This document shows positions 55,852 through 64,000 of a stretch of DNA of 64,000 nucleotides, in pieces. The notes beneath the pieces were generated by a model. It saw only the letters and a program-made list of their open reading frames with translations. It made no database searches and was not told where the DNA came from. This DNA is from Notolepis coatsorum (lineage: Eukaryota > Chordata > Actinopteri > Aulopiformes > Paralepididae). Numbering within the stretch: position 1 is the first letter of the stretch; every line of letters begins with the position of its first letter. The stretch lies in assembly GCA_963971535.1 (NCBI GenBank), contig OZ020592.1, positions 55,319,632-55,383,631 on the forward strand. Direction: 5' to 3'. A program made the position numbers and the translations under genes.

Positions 55852-57220
55852 GGGTTCACTCAGTAAAATAACGTCCCGTGCCCCTAGATGGCGCTTTAAC
55901 TCAACGCTGCTGAAGAACGAGGAATTTAACCTACAATTTAAGGAGAAGCTCATTGAATTCTTGCAGTTTAATGCTGGATCGGTACAGGACCCCAGAATTT
56001 TATGGAATTCGGTTAAGGGGTTTATTAGAAGTAACACCACTCTATTTGCTTCCAATCTCCGCAAGGGTCGTCTCTCCAAGTTAGTAGAATTGGAAGAGCT
56101 TCATAAAACAATGATGTCTTCTATGCAGCACAGCTACTCTAGCCGACTGGAGCTCCAAATTAAGGTGGTGAAAAAGGAGATTAACTCCATTTTAAGACAA
56201 CAGTCTGAATTTCAAATGCACAGAACAAGACAACACTACTACTTTCATGGCTCTAGACCTAGTCACCTACTGGCTATGAAGATACGGGCCAGTGAACAAT
56301 TTGCAGATATCCCTGCCATTAAGAACCAACAGGGGGAGATAACCACCAACCCCAACAAAATCAACGATACATTTAGCTTGTTTTATTCCAACCTGTACGA
56401 GTCAGAAGTGGTCTATGATCATACCAAGCTGGAGGACTATCTTAGTCAAATGAACTTACCACAAATCTCAGAGGATGACGCTAAACGGTTAGCTGAATCC
56501 ATCACACTAGATGAGCTCAGGGAGGCAATTGCTGACATGCAGCGGGGCAAGGCTCCTGGTTGGGACGGCATTCCACCGGAACTTTATACTGCGTTCTGGG
56601 ATGTACTCGGTCCCTTATTACTTTCAATGATTTTACACTCAGTCGAAGAGGGCAATTTTTCCAGGGATGTCAATATGGCACTTATATCTGTCCTACTCAA
56701 GAAAGATAAGGATCCCACCGAATGTGGCAGCTATAGACCCTTAAGTCTCCTCTGAGCCGATCTCAAGCTATATGCTAGCCATCAGACTTCAAAAGCATAT
56801 GACATCTCTAGTTAACCCCGATCAGACTGGCTTTATAAGAGGCCGACTGGTCACAGATAATATCAGACGGTTACTGCATGTGATTGATGCCAGCAAGGAT
56901 GTCGCAACCCCTACGGCTGTCATGTCCTTAGACGCGATGAAGGCCTTTGACAGATTGGAGTAGTCATATTTGTGGGCAGTCCTTAGAAGGATGGGGTTAG
57001 GTGAGGGGTTCATTCACATGATCAAAGTTCTCTACACAGGGCCTTCGGCCATGATCTTAACAGGGAAACTCTGCTCACCACTCTTCTCTGTCTCGCGCTC
57101 TTCTAGACAGGGTTGTCCTCTTAGTCCCGGACTCTTTGCTTTATCACTCGAACCTCTAGCTCAGTACATAAGACAATCCCAGATTATATCCCCTGTGTCA
57201 ATTAAGGGCACACATCACTA

Positions 57221-57425
57221 GTGATGCACCGATGTGAAAATTGTGGCCGATACCAATAACCCATATTAATATTGCTGTTCTGGCCAATACCGATATTTAC
57301 CAATGTCGACATCTCTGTATAGAAAACACTTTTTTATGATAATCAAATAAAAAGCTATTTTCCAAAACGCATAATTTTTTTACTTTTGTAACTTATTTTC
57401 AGAAGTGACTGATATTTTGTGCATA
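57221..57425. mobile_element. hAT-like MITE left end replacing the L1 3' part
   Basis: TAGTGATGCACCGATGTGAA and subsequent GCCGATACCAATAACC resemble a known style of fish hAT MITE end. The matching right end (a GGTGCATCACTA-type sequence) was not found, so a later deletion or the L2 insertion removed it. Confidence 0.5.
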
Positions 57426-58366
57426 TTAAGTGCATGACAGTAAGGTTAGTCAGGGTTAGATATATATATATATTTTTTTTTATTATCATTTCAGATAATG
57501 GTTGAAGAAGTGAGTCTTTAGTCGACGGCGAAAGATTGGACGGGATTCGGCTGTCCTAACTGGGATGGGTAGTTCATTCCACCATTGTGGGGCAAGGACT
57601 GAGAATAGGCGGCTTCTCTTTGATGACCCTCCGGGAGCTTGGATAGGAGTAGGTCTGAGGCGGCCAGAAGATGCAGAGCGTAGGGGTCTTGAGTAGGGAT
57701 GGGTACCTTTCACATTTGAACCGATACCGGTACCTTTGAATCGATACCGGTACCCAACGGTACCTTTTTTCGGTACTTTAGTCTCAAGAAATGTAATTTA
57801 CCTACCTCAGTTGTAAAAAAAAAAAATCCAAACTTCAAATAACTACAATTTCGACAGTTTTCGGCTTTCCATTGCTCCGACTGCTTTGTTGTTGAATCAA
57901 GTCAAATCCTAGGTAAGCATATATTGTGCGTGTGAACGTTGACATGAAAAGAAAAAAGTTAAAAAAAAAAAAAAAAAAAAATTGTAAAAAAAAAATTTTT
58001 TAATAAAAAATATTTTTTTTTAGGTTTCTCACTTGATTCGATACTCGGTAGTACCGACGTGTTTCGGTTCGGTACCTCAAAAGTACCGAATTCGGTACCC
58101 ATCCCTAGTCTTGAGGGTGTGTAGTTAGAGACCATTGACCAGAGGTAGGCGGGAGCGGTTCCCTTTGCCGCACGGTATGCTAGGTCGAGGGCCTTGAAGC
58201 GGATACGTGCAGCAATGGGGAGCCAGTGCAGGTCCCTAAGAAGTGGGGTGACATGGGCCGACTTCGGTAGGTTTGAGATCAGGCGGGCCGCTGCGTTTTG
58301 AATGAGTTGAAGAGGCTTGGTGGCAGTGGCCGGGAGGCCAGTTAGCAGTGCGTTGCAGTAGTCGAA
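57425..58366 (-). mobile_element. L2-type LINE 3' end, split by a hAT MITE
   Basis: On the minus strand: a DYCNALLTGLPATATKPLQL-like stretch in shifted frames near 58355-58290, then CTGCACGTATCC, GGTACCGCTCCCGCC-type codons, and after the MITE a clean frame RLFSVLAPQWWNELPIPVRT to FFNHYLK (57590-57486). The 3' UTR follows. 5'-truncated. Confidence 0.82.
57694..58107. mobile_element. hAT MITE with GGTACC-rich ends
   Basis: Ends TAGGGATGGGTACC and GGTACCCATCCCTA, with duplication GTCTTGAG at 57686-57693 and 58108-58115. It contains a poly-A/T low-complexity centre (57961-58020). Confidence 0.94.
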
Positions 58367-59130
58367 CTATCTGCACAGGGAATGTATAGGGCTCCTGATC
58401 CTGTCCACCTGGTGGCCCTACATGGCTATTCTCAAATAGATGACCAGCTTCGATAAAATGTTTGTTTATGGCTAAACAGTAGGGCTGCACGATTTTGGGA
58501 AATAATCTAATTGTGATTTTTCGGACAGATATTGCGATTGCGAAAAAATTTGCGATTATAAAAAAAATGTAAGCAACCCCACAGAGGTTTAATGTAAAAT
58601 GCGGCTTGCATCTGGCCTACACATGGGTCTTTTCGGGACACCGAGCCTGACAATTTTTCTTTTTACCTGGGAATCGATACCGGTACCCAACGATACGTTT
58701 TTTTCTGTACTTTACTCTAAACTTTCTGTTGTGAAGTCTAAACTTCACAACACACAATCTAAAACCCCTTACCTCCCTCTCCCAAACCGATCTTGTATCT
58801 CAATGGGACTTCCTGGTTAAAAAAAATTAAATAAATCGTTTTTTTTTTTTTTTTTTTATAATTGCATCATTCCAAATCGCGATTTCGATTTAAAATCGAT
58901 TAATCGTGCAGCCCTACTAAACAGACCTCTTTTTGTTCCGAGATCAAGGATTCACCCTTTCTAATCTCTGTAGGGAGGGACATTGTGGTTCTGGTCTTAT
59001 TTAAATTTACCACCTTCCAAAACTTAGCAAGATCTGAGTAGGAGCTGGTTACTAGATCTAAGTGATACTCAACTTTAGCCGTTCTCACAGATGCTGTACA
59101 TTTATTTCTGAGCTGTCTAAATGCTGCCCA
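58367..59130 (-). mobile_element. LINE ORF2 fragment between endonuclease and RT, split by a hAT MITE
   Basis: On the minus strand from 59088: RTAKVEYHLDLVTSSYSDLA, KFWKVVNLNKTRTTMSLPTE, EQKEVCL, then after the MITE AINKHFIEAGHLFENS. This is the linker region seen in jockey/CR1-type LINE proteins before the RT. Sequence similarity ends near 58380. Short internal remnant. Confidence 0.75.
58480..58916. mobile_element. hAT MITE with GCACGATT ends
   Basis: Ends TAGGGCTGCACGATT and AATCGTGCAGCCCTA, with perfect duplication CTAAACAG at 58472-58479 and 58917-58924. Removing it restores the LINE frame (QKEVCL-AINKHF). It holds a diverged GGAATCGATACCGGTACCC phrase like that of the MITE at 57694, so the interior may be chimeric. 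Confidence 0.94.
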
Positions 59131-59330
59131 TTAATGAAAGCCTTCATGATGTATACACACATAAAACCATTCTAGAACTTGTTTATCAAAATGACATCAT
59201 CCTTAATGTTTGTGTTTTGGTTAAACACGTGAGCTAAGCTTCCTCCACTTCCCCTCTCCCACATGCCTCTAATAACAGCATGTCTGTCTGCCAATGAATG
59301 ATAGTTATCATACCAGTTACATCCTTCTCA
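59131..59330. other. No recognisable feature
   Basis: Short AT-rich spacer before the purine-rich tract. Confidence 0.4.
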
Positions 59331-59640
59331 GCTCACAGAGAGAAGGAGAGAGGGAGCGAGGGGAGAGAGAGGGAGTGGGGGAGACTGACAGAGAGAGAGA
59401 GAGGGAGATACAGATAGAGACGAGAGAGGGGGGTAGAGGGAAGGGGGAGTAGGGGAGAGAGAGAGGAGAGAAAGATGGGGGAAGACAGTGACAGAAAGAG
59501 AAAGAGAGAGCGGGGTGAAAGGGAGGCAGTGACAGACAGAGATAGACAGAAAGAGGGAGAGAGATGGGGGGGAAAGATAGAGAGATACAAATAGAGGGAG
59601 AGAGAGAGAGAAAATGGGATGAGTATGTACAGGACAAGAC
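59331..59640. repeat. (GA)n-rich purine tract
   Basis: Imperfect GAGAGAGG/GACAGA repeats over about 300 bp. Antisense frames encode Ser/Leu/Pro low complexity only. Confidence 0.9.
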
Positions 59641-59757
59641 ACCGACACACCCAGGAAAGTGAGTCAAAGAGAGAGCGAGAACAAGAGGATGTGAAAATCA
59701 TCCACCCAAACAAAGGCAGCTACCATGGACGTTCACCTGCTACCACTGTGGGCTATG

Positions 59758-59900
59758 ACACACACACACACGTTTTCATGCCTAGTGGAGATGTTCCATT
59801 GACTTACATTAATTCCCTAACCGCCTTACCCTAACCTTAACCATAACCATGTCTAACCATGACCCTAATCTTAACCTAAGCCTAACCTCTTTGTCTTTGT

Positions 59901-59952
<52 letters not shown>
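59758..59952. repeat. CCTAACC-like repeat between two (CA)n runs
   Basis: (CA)n, then TTCCATTGACTTACATTAAT, degenerate CCCTAACC units (59816-59888), GTCTTTGTGGACA, and a pure (CA)n of about 48 bp. Same composite order as 26120-26398. Confidence 0.85.
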
Positions 59953-61402
59953 CAATAAGGCAGCGACCAGTCACTCAAAAAGGAATCGTGTTATGACTAA
60001 ATACCAGGTCTAGATATGTGTTCCTCCCATGAACAGCCCTTTTCCCACGGGGCCGGGCTAGTCTGAATACTCAGGGAAATGGGAGCCAGGTGTAAACAGC
60101 CTAGCTAAAGATCGGGTGGCTGACAGTTTTAGTTGCACAGGCTCTTTTTATTGTCTGTCTGAGATCACAGTTCTACTGCTACTACCTCCTCCCCCCTCAA
60201 CCCCAGACCTGAGCCTGGAACTGGAACAGTGATTCAGCCAGGAAAAAGAGAGAGAGAAAGAAGCATTTCAGATTAAATTTCCCAAACTCAATAACAGGGC
60301 TTCTGGTGTGGGAGACGGTGGGGTGGAGGGGGGTGGGGGTGTTATGGGGCCTGGCTGCCGGCCTGATGCGGAACGCGTTTTGCACTCTTAAATACGTTGG
60401 CCAGGCCAGCCAGTGGCTGATGTAAAGTTGCTGTGGGTTCGGCCAACAGACAGGATGACGGGAAGATGTGGGCCATGGAGAGGGAGAGAGAGAGAGAGAG
60501 TGAGTAAGGGAGAAAACAGAGAGACAAGGCCGTCCGACAGAACCAGACATTACTCAACAAACATGCTATTTGAGGAAAGGACGCTCGTTCCTATCAGGGG
60601 TAAAAAGAGGGCAGGTTAAAGCACAATAACAGGCAGATGGAGGGAGGAGGCGCAGGGGGGAGGAGAGAATCTGATGTATGCATAAAGATGAAAGAGATTG
60701 TTAAGGCTTCCACATGTACAGTAGAATGAGTGTGTACCTCTCCGTACGACTATGTAGAATAAGGCCCTTCCATTGGCCCTACCCTTGTTTTGTCGTCAGT
60801 AGGCCTAGTATATTCCTGTAATGATACGAGTACATACAAGCTTATTTGTTTTATGCAGGGCCCAAAACCGGGCCCAAAACCTAACCTACAGTACAGTGTA
60901 GTTACATATAATAATGATAGGCCTACGTATTTATTGTATGCATCAAACACAGCACACCATGAATTCTTTTTTGATTTGAAGCAGTGGAACGAGTTGTAAT
61001 CCTCTTTGGAACAGTGTGATAGACGTTCTCCCTTCTACCCCTCCATTTGGGTCAGCATCTGAAAAAATTGGGGAGAGTCGGAGGGCTAGATGATACAGTG
61101 CCAGCCGGATTTAGCATAAATCTGGCTTTATTGGGTGGGAATCTTTGGGAATCTCTCGTGATTCAATTTGATATATATTTAAAATGTTAGGATGCACCAG
61201 CCTTGTTTGGTCAGGTTGAATCTCAGCCCACCTCCGAGCGGTTCGTTTGAGGTGTGAACGCAAACCGAACCAAAAGCGAGAATAAACTCAAGAAATCGTC
61301 AATTTAATGAATAAAGCTTTTGTTGCTGTTTCTAGTATATTTTCAAATGTGTGATTTTATCATAATTTTTGCAGCTGGTATTGTTCAAAATAGCCAAATA
61401 AT
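59953..61402. other. No recognisable gene
   Basis: Contains short purine tracts (60476-60500) but no recognised protein domain, RNA gene or bounded repeat. Small frames at 60197-60550 and 60790-60999 have no familiar motif. Confidence 0.45.
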
Positions 61403-61503
61403 TAGGGATGTCCCGATCAAATTTTTTTTCTCCCGATCCGAACCCGATCACGTGATTTTGAGTATCTACCGATACCGATCTTTCCCGATCCGATAAAAAG
61501 AAA

Positions 61504-61530
<27 letters not shown>
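61403..61530. mobile_element. hAT-like MITE end (CCCGATC family)
   Basis: TAGGGATGTCCCGATCAAA, then repeated CCCGATCCGA and CCGATACCGATC phrases and an (AT)n run. It matches in inverse the end at 37828-37845. No right end was found before or after the adjacent palindrome. Confidence 0.6.
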
Positions 61531-61535
<5 letters not shown>

Positions 61536-61590
61536 ATTATCCCAATTTCTCACATTACATTCACCCTGGATGTTGACGTTATCCAGGTGA

Positions 61591-61928
61591 TCATTTCCGA
61601 CCTACAAACAACTCTTATATGTTGTGTAGACGTACTTGATGTGGTGGGCGCTAACGTTACATTTGTTCCTAATGTGTGCTCAGTGCTCAGTATATTGCGG
61701 TATGTGATGATGATGACACGACACAAATAATTATTTGTATTTTCAGACTGTATAGGCGCCGATACAGCCTGAAAATACAAATAATTATTACTCTTGTGCG
61801 TCGTGTCATCATCACATACCGCAATATACTGAGCACTGAGCACACATTAGGAACAAATGTAACGTTAGCGCCCACCACATCAAGTACGTCTACACAACAT
61901 ATAAGAGTTGTTTGTAGGTCGGAAATGA
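61591..61928. repeat. Near-perfect 338-bp palindrome
   Basis: Arms start TCATTTCCGACCTACAAACA and run inward through ACGTACTTGATGTGGTGGGC and GTGCTCAGTATATTGCGG. They differ by a 3-bp GAT and a small block near the centre (GACACGACAC against GACGCACAAGAG). The centre is TATAGGCGCCGATA. Directly left lies a small hairpin TCACCCTGGAT/ATCCAGGTGA (61561-61590) that the right side lacks. Confidence 0.93.
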
Positions 61929-62390
61929 TGGAATAGATTTACCAACAAAAAAGGTGTTTAACCTGCTCATACTTTATTAAAAGCGTGGGGCAGGCGCAGC
62001 ACGAATAACTTGGTTCTGCATGTATCGTGCTTCCATTCAAACAGACGGCAACTCGCGTGAGACTTCCTCTCTAGATACTCTTCAATACCTGGCCAGGGTA
62101 CTCCTGGGTCCTAGTGCCCCCCCATGTTACACTATATGTCATGCACATGTATTTTATATGTTAATAAAATTGCATTTATCTTTAGTCCTAATTCTGTCAC
62201 TGTTTGATGTCACAAAGAAGGGTGTATCCGAAAGCCGTCTACAACATTTGTAACATGCGATGAAAAAGTTAACAAATAATTAACTGTATTAGACATTTGT
62301 TAATGATGAATAGGCTTCACTTCAGATTAGGGCACACAATAGCATCTGCAAATGATTTATAGATGTTTTATGAATGTCTTAACAGGAACT
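61929..62390. other. No recognisable gene
   Basis: AT-rich; from about 62265 it resembles the ATTTATAAATG-type sequence that flanks the SINE at 63410. It could be one arm of a longer AT-rich element running to the window end, whose outer motif at 63959 reads TGTTATTATAAAGTGCTACC. Confidence 0.4.
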
Positions 62391-62391
62391 C

Positions 62392-63090
62392 CTGTGCAGA
62401 GTGGAGACGGAGTGCGCCAAGGTTGGTCTTAGGCTAAATGCCAAGAAAACCGAGGTCATAATGTATAACATCCTCCCAGATCATCCACCTCTAAGGACAA
62501 CAGGAGGCTCTGCTCTAAAGGAAGTTGGTGATTTCAAATACCTGGGCTCGTGGGTCAACTCGTCCGAGCAGGACCTTAAAGGGAGGAAGGCACTTGCGTG
62601 GAGGGCTCTGAACGGCATGACCAGTGTGTGGAAATCCAACCTCCCCCGTCAAATCAAGCTCAACTTCTTTCATGCAACAGTTGAGTCTGTCCTTTTGTAT
62701 GGCAGTGAATGCTGGACCTTGAAGCCCACCCTGCAGAAGTCCTTGGATGGGTGCTACACCAGAATGATGCGTGTGGTGCTCAACATCAACAGGGATGAGC
62801 ATGTCACTAATGCAAACTTTTATGGGGGGGTGCTAAAGGTGAGCGATAAAGTGGCAGTCAGGAGAATGAGGCTGGCAGGTCACTGCCAGAGACACCATGA
62901 GCTGCCAACCAGCAAACTTGTGCTGTGGGAACCAACACACGGGCATCGATCACAAGGACGTCCCACATTAACCTACGTGGACGTACTCAGGAGAGATGCG
63001 GGAACAGAATGCACCGGCGAGCTAGCCAGATGCATGGAGGATCGGGATGACTGGAAGCACCGATGGAGGGCCCGTCCAAGGACGACCTAG
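62392..63090 (+). pseudogene. RTE-like LINE, RT thumb and C-terminal domain
   Basis: Open for 229 codons from 62401 to the TAG at 63088-63090. It begins inside the RT (ECAKVGLRLNAKKTEVIMYN), continues with VGDFKYLGSWVNSSEQDLKG, TVESVLLYGSECWTL, and RMMRVVLNINRDEHVTN, and ends with the conserved RLAGHCQRHHELPTSKLVLW and GRPTLTYVDVLRRDAGTE block typical of RTE-type proteins. The endonuclease and catalytic palm are absent by 5' truncation. The frame is intact over the retained part, which suggests a fairly young insertion. Confidence 0.87.
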
Positions 63091-63409
63091 ATAGATAACA
63101 AATCATTTGTTGAACATGAAAAATAAATGGAGATACAGTAGTCGTTTTTTCATATCCATTTTTTAAAGCATCTACAAATGTGTTACTACACATTAAACAA
63201 CATTATATAATGATGAACAAATCAAGTACAAACAATGTTGATAATGAGTTATAAATCATGTAGAACTAATCTGTAAATGTTATACAAATATAGTTATAAA
63301 TGATTTAATAATCATTTATGAATGTATATAAATGGTTTGTTCATGATTAGTTCATTATCCACTAATGCGTTATAAATACTTTGTAAATGTTATACAAATA
63401 TAGTTATAA
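63091..63409. other. AT-rich repeat-like spacer
   Basis: Repeats of ACAAATATAGTTATAAATG type, also found after the SINE. Confidence 0.5.
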
Positions 63410-63864
63410 GGGCGGCTAGGTGGTGCAGTGGGCAAGGTGCTCACCACCAATGCAGGAGACGCTGGGTTCGAGCCCAGCTCTCCGCATTGCTATCAGCTTG
63501 GCTGGTCGTTCATACTAATACAATTGGCAGTATTAGGGGGTGGGAAGCTGATGGGTGGGGATTGGACGTTGTGGACAGCGACTCCTACAGGTCGGTTGGT
63601 GCGCCTGCGCAGCAGAATCAGGAAGCGACGGGGGCGGCGTGTCCCTCCCACGCAGACCCCCCGACGCTGAGAGATCACGCTGTGCAGGCTGCTTCCTCGA
63701 GTACCGGAGGGGACACGTGATGTAAAGCTTCGTCCACATTGCAGCTGGCTTGTGGGAGGCATGGCCTAACAGCGTTCGAGACAGGGGAGGGTAGAATTGG
63801 ACGATACGAAATTGGGATGGGAGAAAAATAGAAAATGGGAGAAAAATTAGATAAAAAAATATAT
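63410..63864 (+). mobile_element. tRNA-derived SINE, same family as 12970-13433
   Basis: Head GGGCGGCTAGGTGGTGCAGT with A box and GGGTTCGAGCCC B box, and the same body motifs, 455 bp with A-rich tail. Duplication ATATAGTTATAA at 63398-63409 and 63865-63876. Compared with 12970-13433 it lacks the phrase GTGAAAAGATGTGACG. Confidence 0.93.
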
Positions 63865-64000
63865 ATATAGTTATAAATGATTTAATAATCATTTATGAAT
63901 GTATATAAATGGTTTGTTCATTATCTACAAATACCTTATAAATGTATTATAACAGGGTGTTATTATAAAGTGCTACCAAAAAAATGTATCCGCTTCATAC
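63865..64000. other. AT-rich repeat-like sequence to window end
   Basis: Continues the TTATAAATGATTTAATAATC-type repeat interrupted by the SINE. The window ends inside or just beyond it. Confidence 0.5.

Larger units (their letters stand above)
48870..57220 (+). mobile_element. L1/Tx1-like LINE with intact ORF1 and interrupted ORF2
   Basis: Order: short leader, ORF1 (49057-49995), a long inter-ORF region enlarged by a hAT element (50527-51843), an (AT)n run and another hAT (52397-53172), then ORF2 (53546-57220) carrying a hAT element and a MITE. ORF2 ends before the catalytic YADD motif, where a hAT-like end begins at about 57220, so the 3' third is missing. It was probably full-length at 5' before these insertions. 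Confidence 0.85.
53546..57220 (+). pseudogene. LINE-1-type ORF2 (endonuclease and RT), broken
   Basis: The likely start ATG is at 53546. The endonuclease shows IWNTGGLNNP, LLSETHLL, VGADFNAIWDPLID, PRIDYVF and ALSDHKYI, the ordered Asn, Glu, Asp, Asp and His signature of APE-type nucleases. A stop after LANKS (about 53707) with frame change and another change near 54100 break it. The frame jumps across the hAT element (54167-55356) and the MITE (55428-55851). RT motifs follow: MQRGKAPGWDGIPPELY, SYRPLSLL, QTGFIRGRLVTDNIRR, SLDAMKAFDRLE and RQGCPLSPGLFALSLEPLA. Stops occur at 56754-56756 and at the FDRLE-stop-SYLW position near 56961. The YADD motif and C-terminus are lost. Confidence 0.9.

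Overview
The window looks like intergenic or intronic DNA from a ray-finned (teleost-type) fish. It carries several diverse non-LTR retrotransposon lineages (L2/CR1-like, RTE-like, L1/Tx1-like), many hAT families with 8-bp target duplications, TTAA-flanked piggyBac-like elements, tRNA-derived SINEs, a Gypsy-type LTR element and dense microsatellites. I recognise no host protein-coding exon and no functional host RNA gene. The only long, complete, non-repetitive reading frame with recognisable domains is the ORF1 of a LINE-1-like element (49057-49995).

Layout. 1-916: 3' end of a minus-strand LINE split by a SINE. 2692-9794: a small MITE split by a Gypsy-type retroelement in the order LTR-internal-LTR-internal-LTR. 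The two internal regions encode only gag and protease and lack reverse transcriptase, RNase H and integrase. 9803-16400: hAT and piggyBac-like elements, three SINEs, an L2 fragment and a perfect 260-bp palindrome. 17333-23783: a large pyrimidine-rich minisatellite holding two near-identical copies of one truncated LINE, explained by a 3.17-kb tandem duplication. 24-30 kb: microsatellites, telomere-like CCCTAA-type sequence and small inverted-repeat elements. 30083-32418: a hAT element containing a LINE that contains a piggyBac-like element. 33526-35520: the most complete member of a hAT family, with a BED-finger transposase remnant, whose deleted relatives lie at 9803 and 27999. 35.7-38.7 kb: more piggyBac-like copies. 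38.7-42.6 kb: a plus-strand LINE broken by a Harbinger-like element and a hAT MITE. 43-48.8 kb: a hAT element with two LINE fragments, a 59-bp minisatellite broken by a LINE, and a minus-strand LINE. 48.9-57.2 kb: an L1-like element with intact ORF1 and a decayed, repeatedly interrupted ORF2. 57-64 kb: further hAT MITEs, LINE fragments, a long palindrome and a SINE.

The genes do not form a pathway. They are a stratified record of insertions, and in many places the order of events can be read because target duplications, continuing reading frames or paralogous empty sites define the boundaries exactly. The points most worth a second look are the Gypsy derivative whose gag frame contains a displaced pre-RT segment of pol, the splice-donor-like block conserved in the piggyBac-like family, the duplicated minisatellite made of splice-acceptor-like units, and two long palindromes. 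I do not see convincing evidence for a wholly new biological system. Family names are from memory of motifs and have not been checked by a database search.
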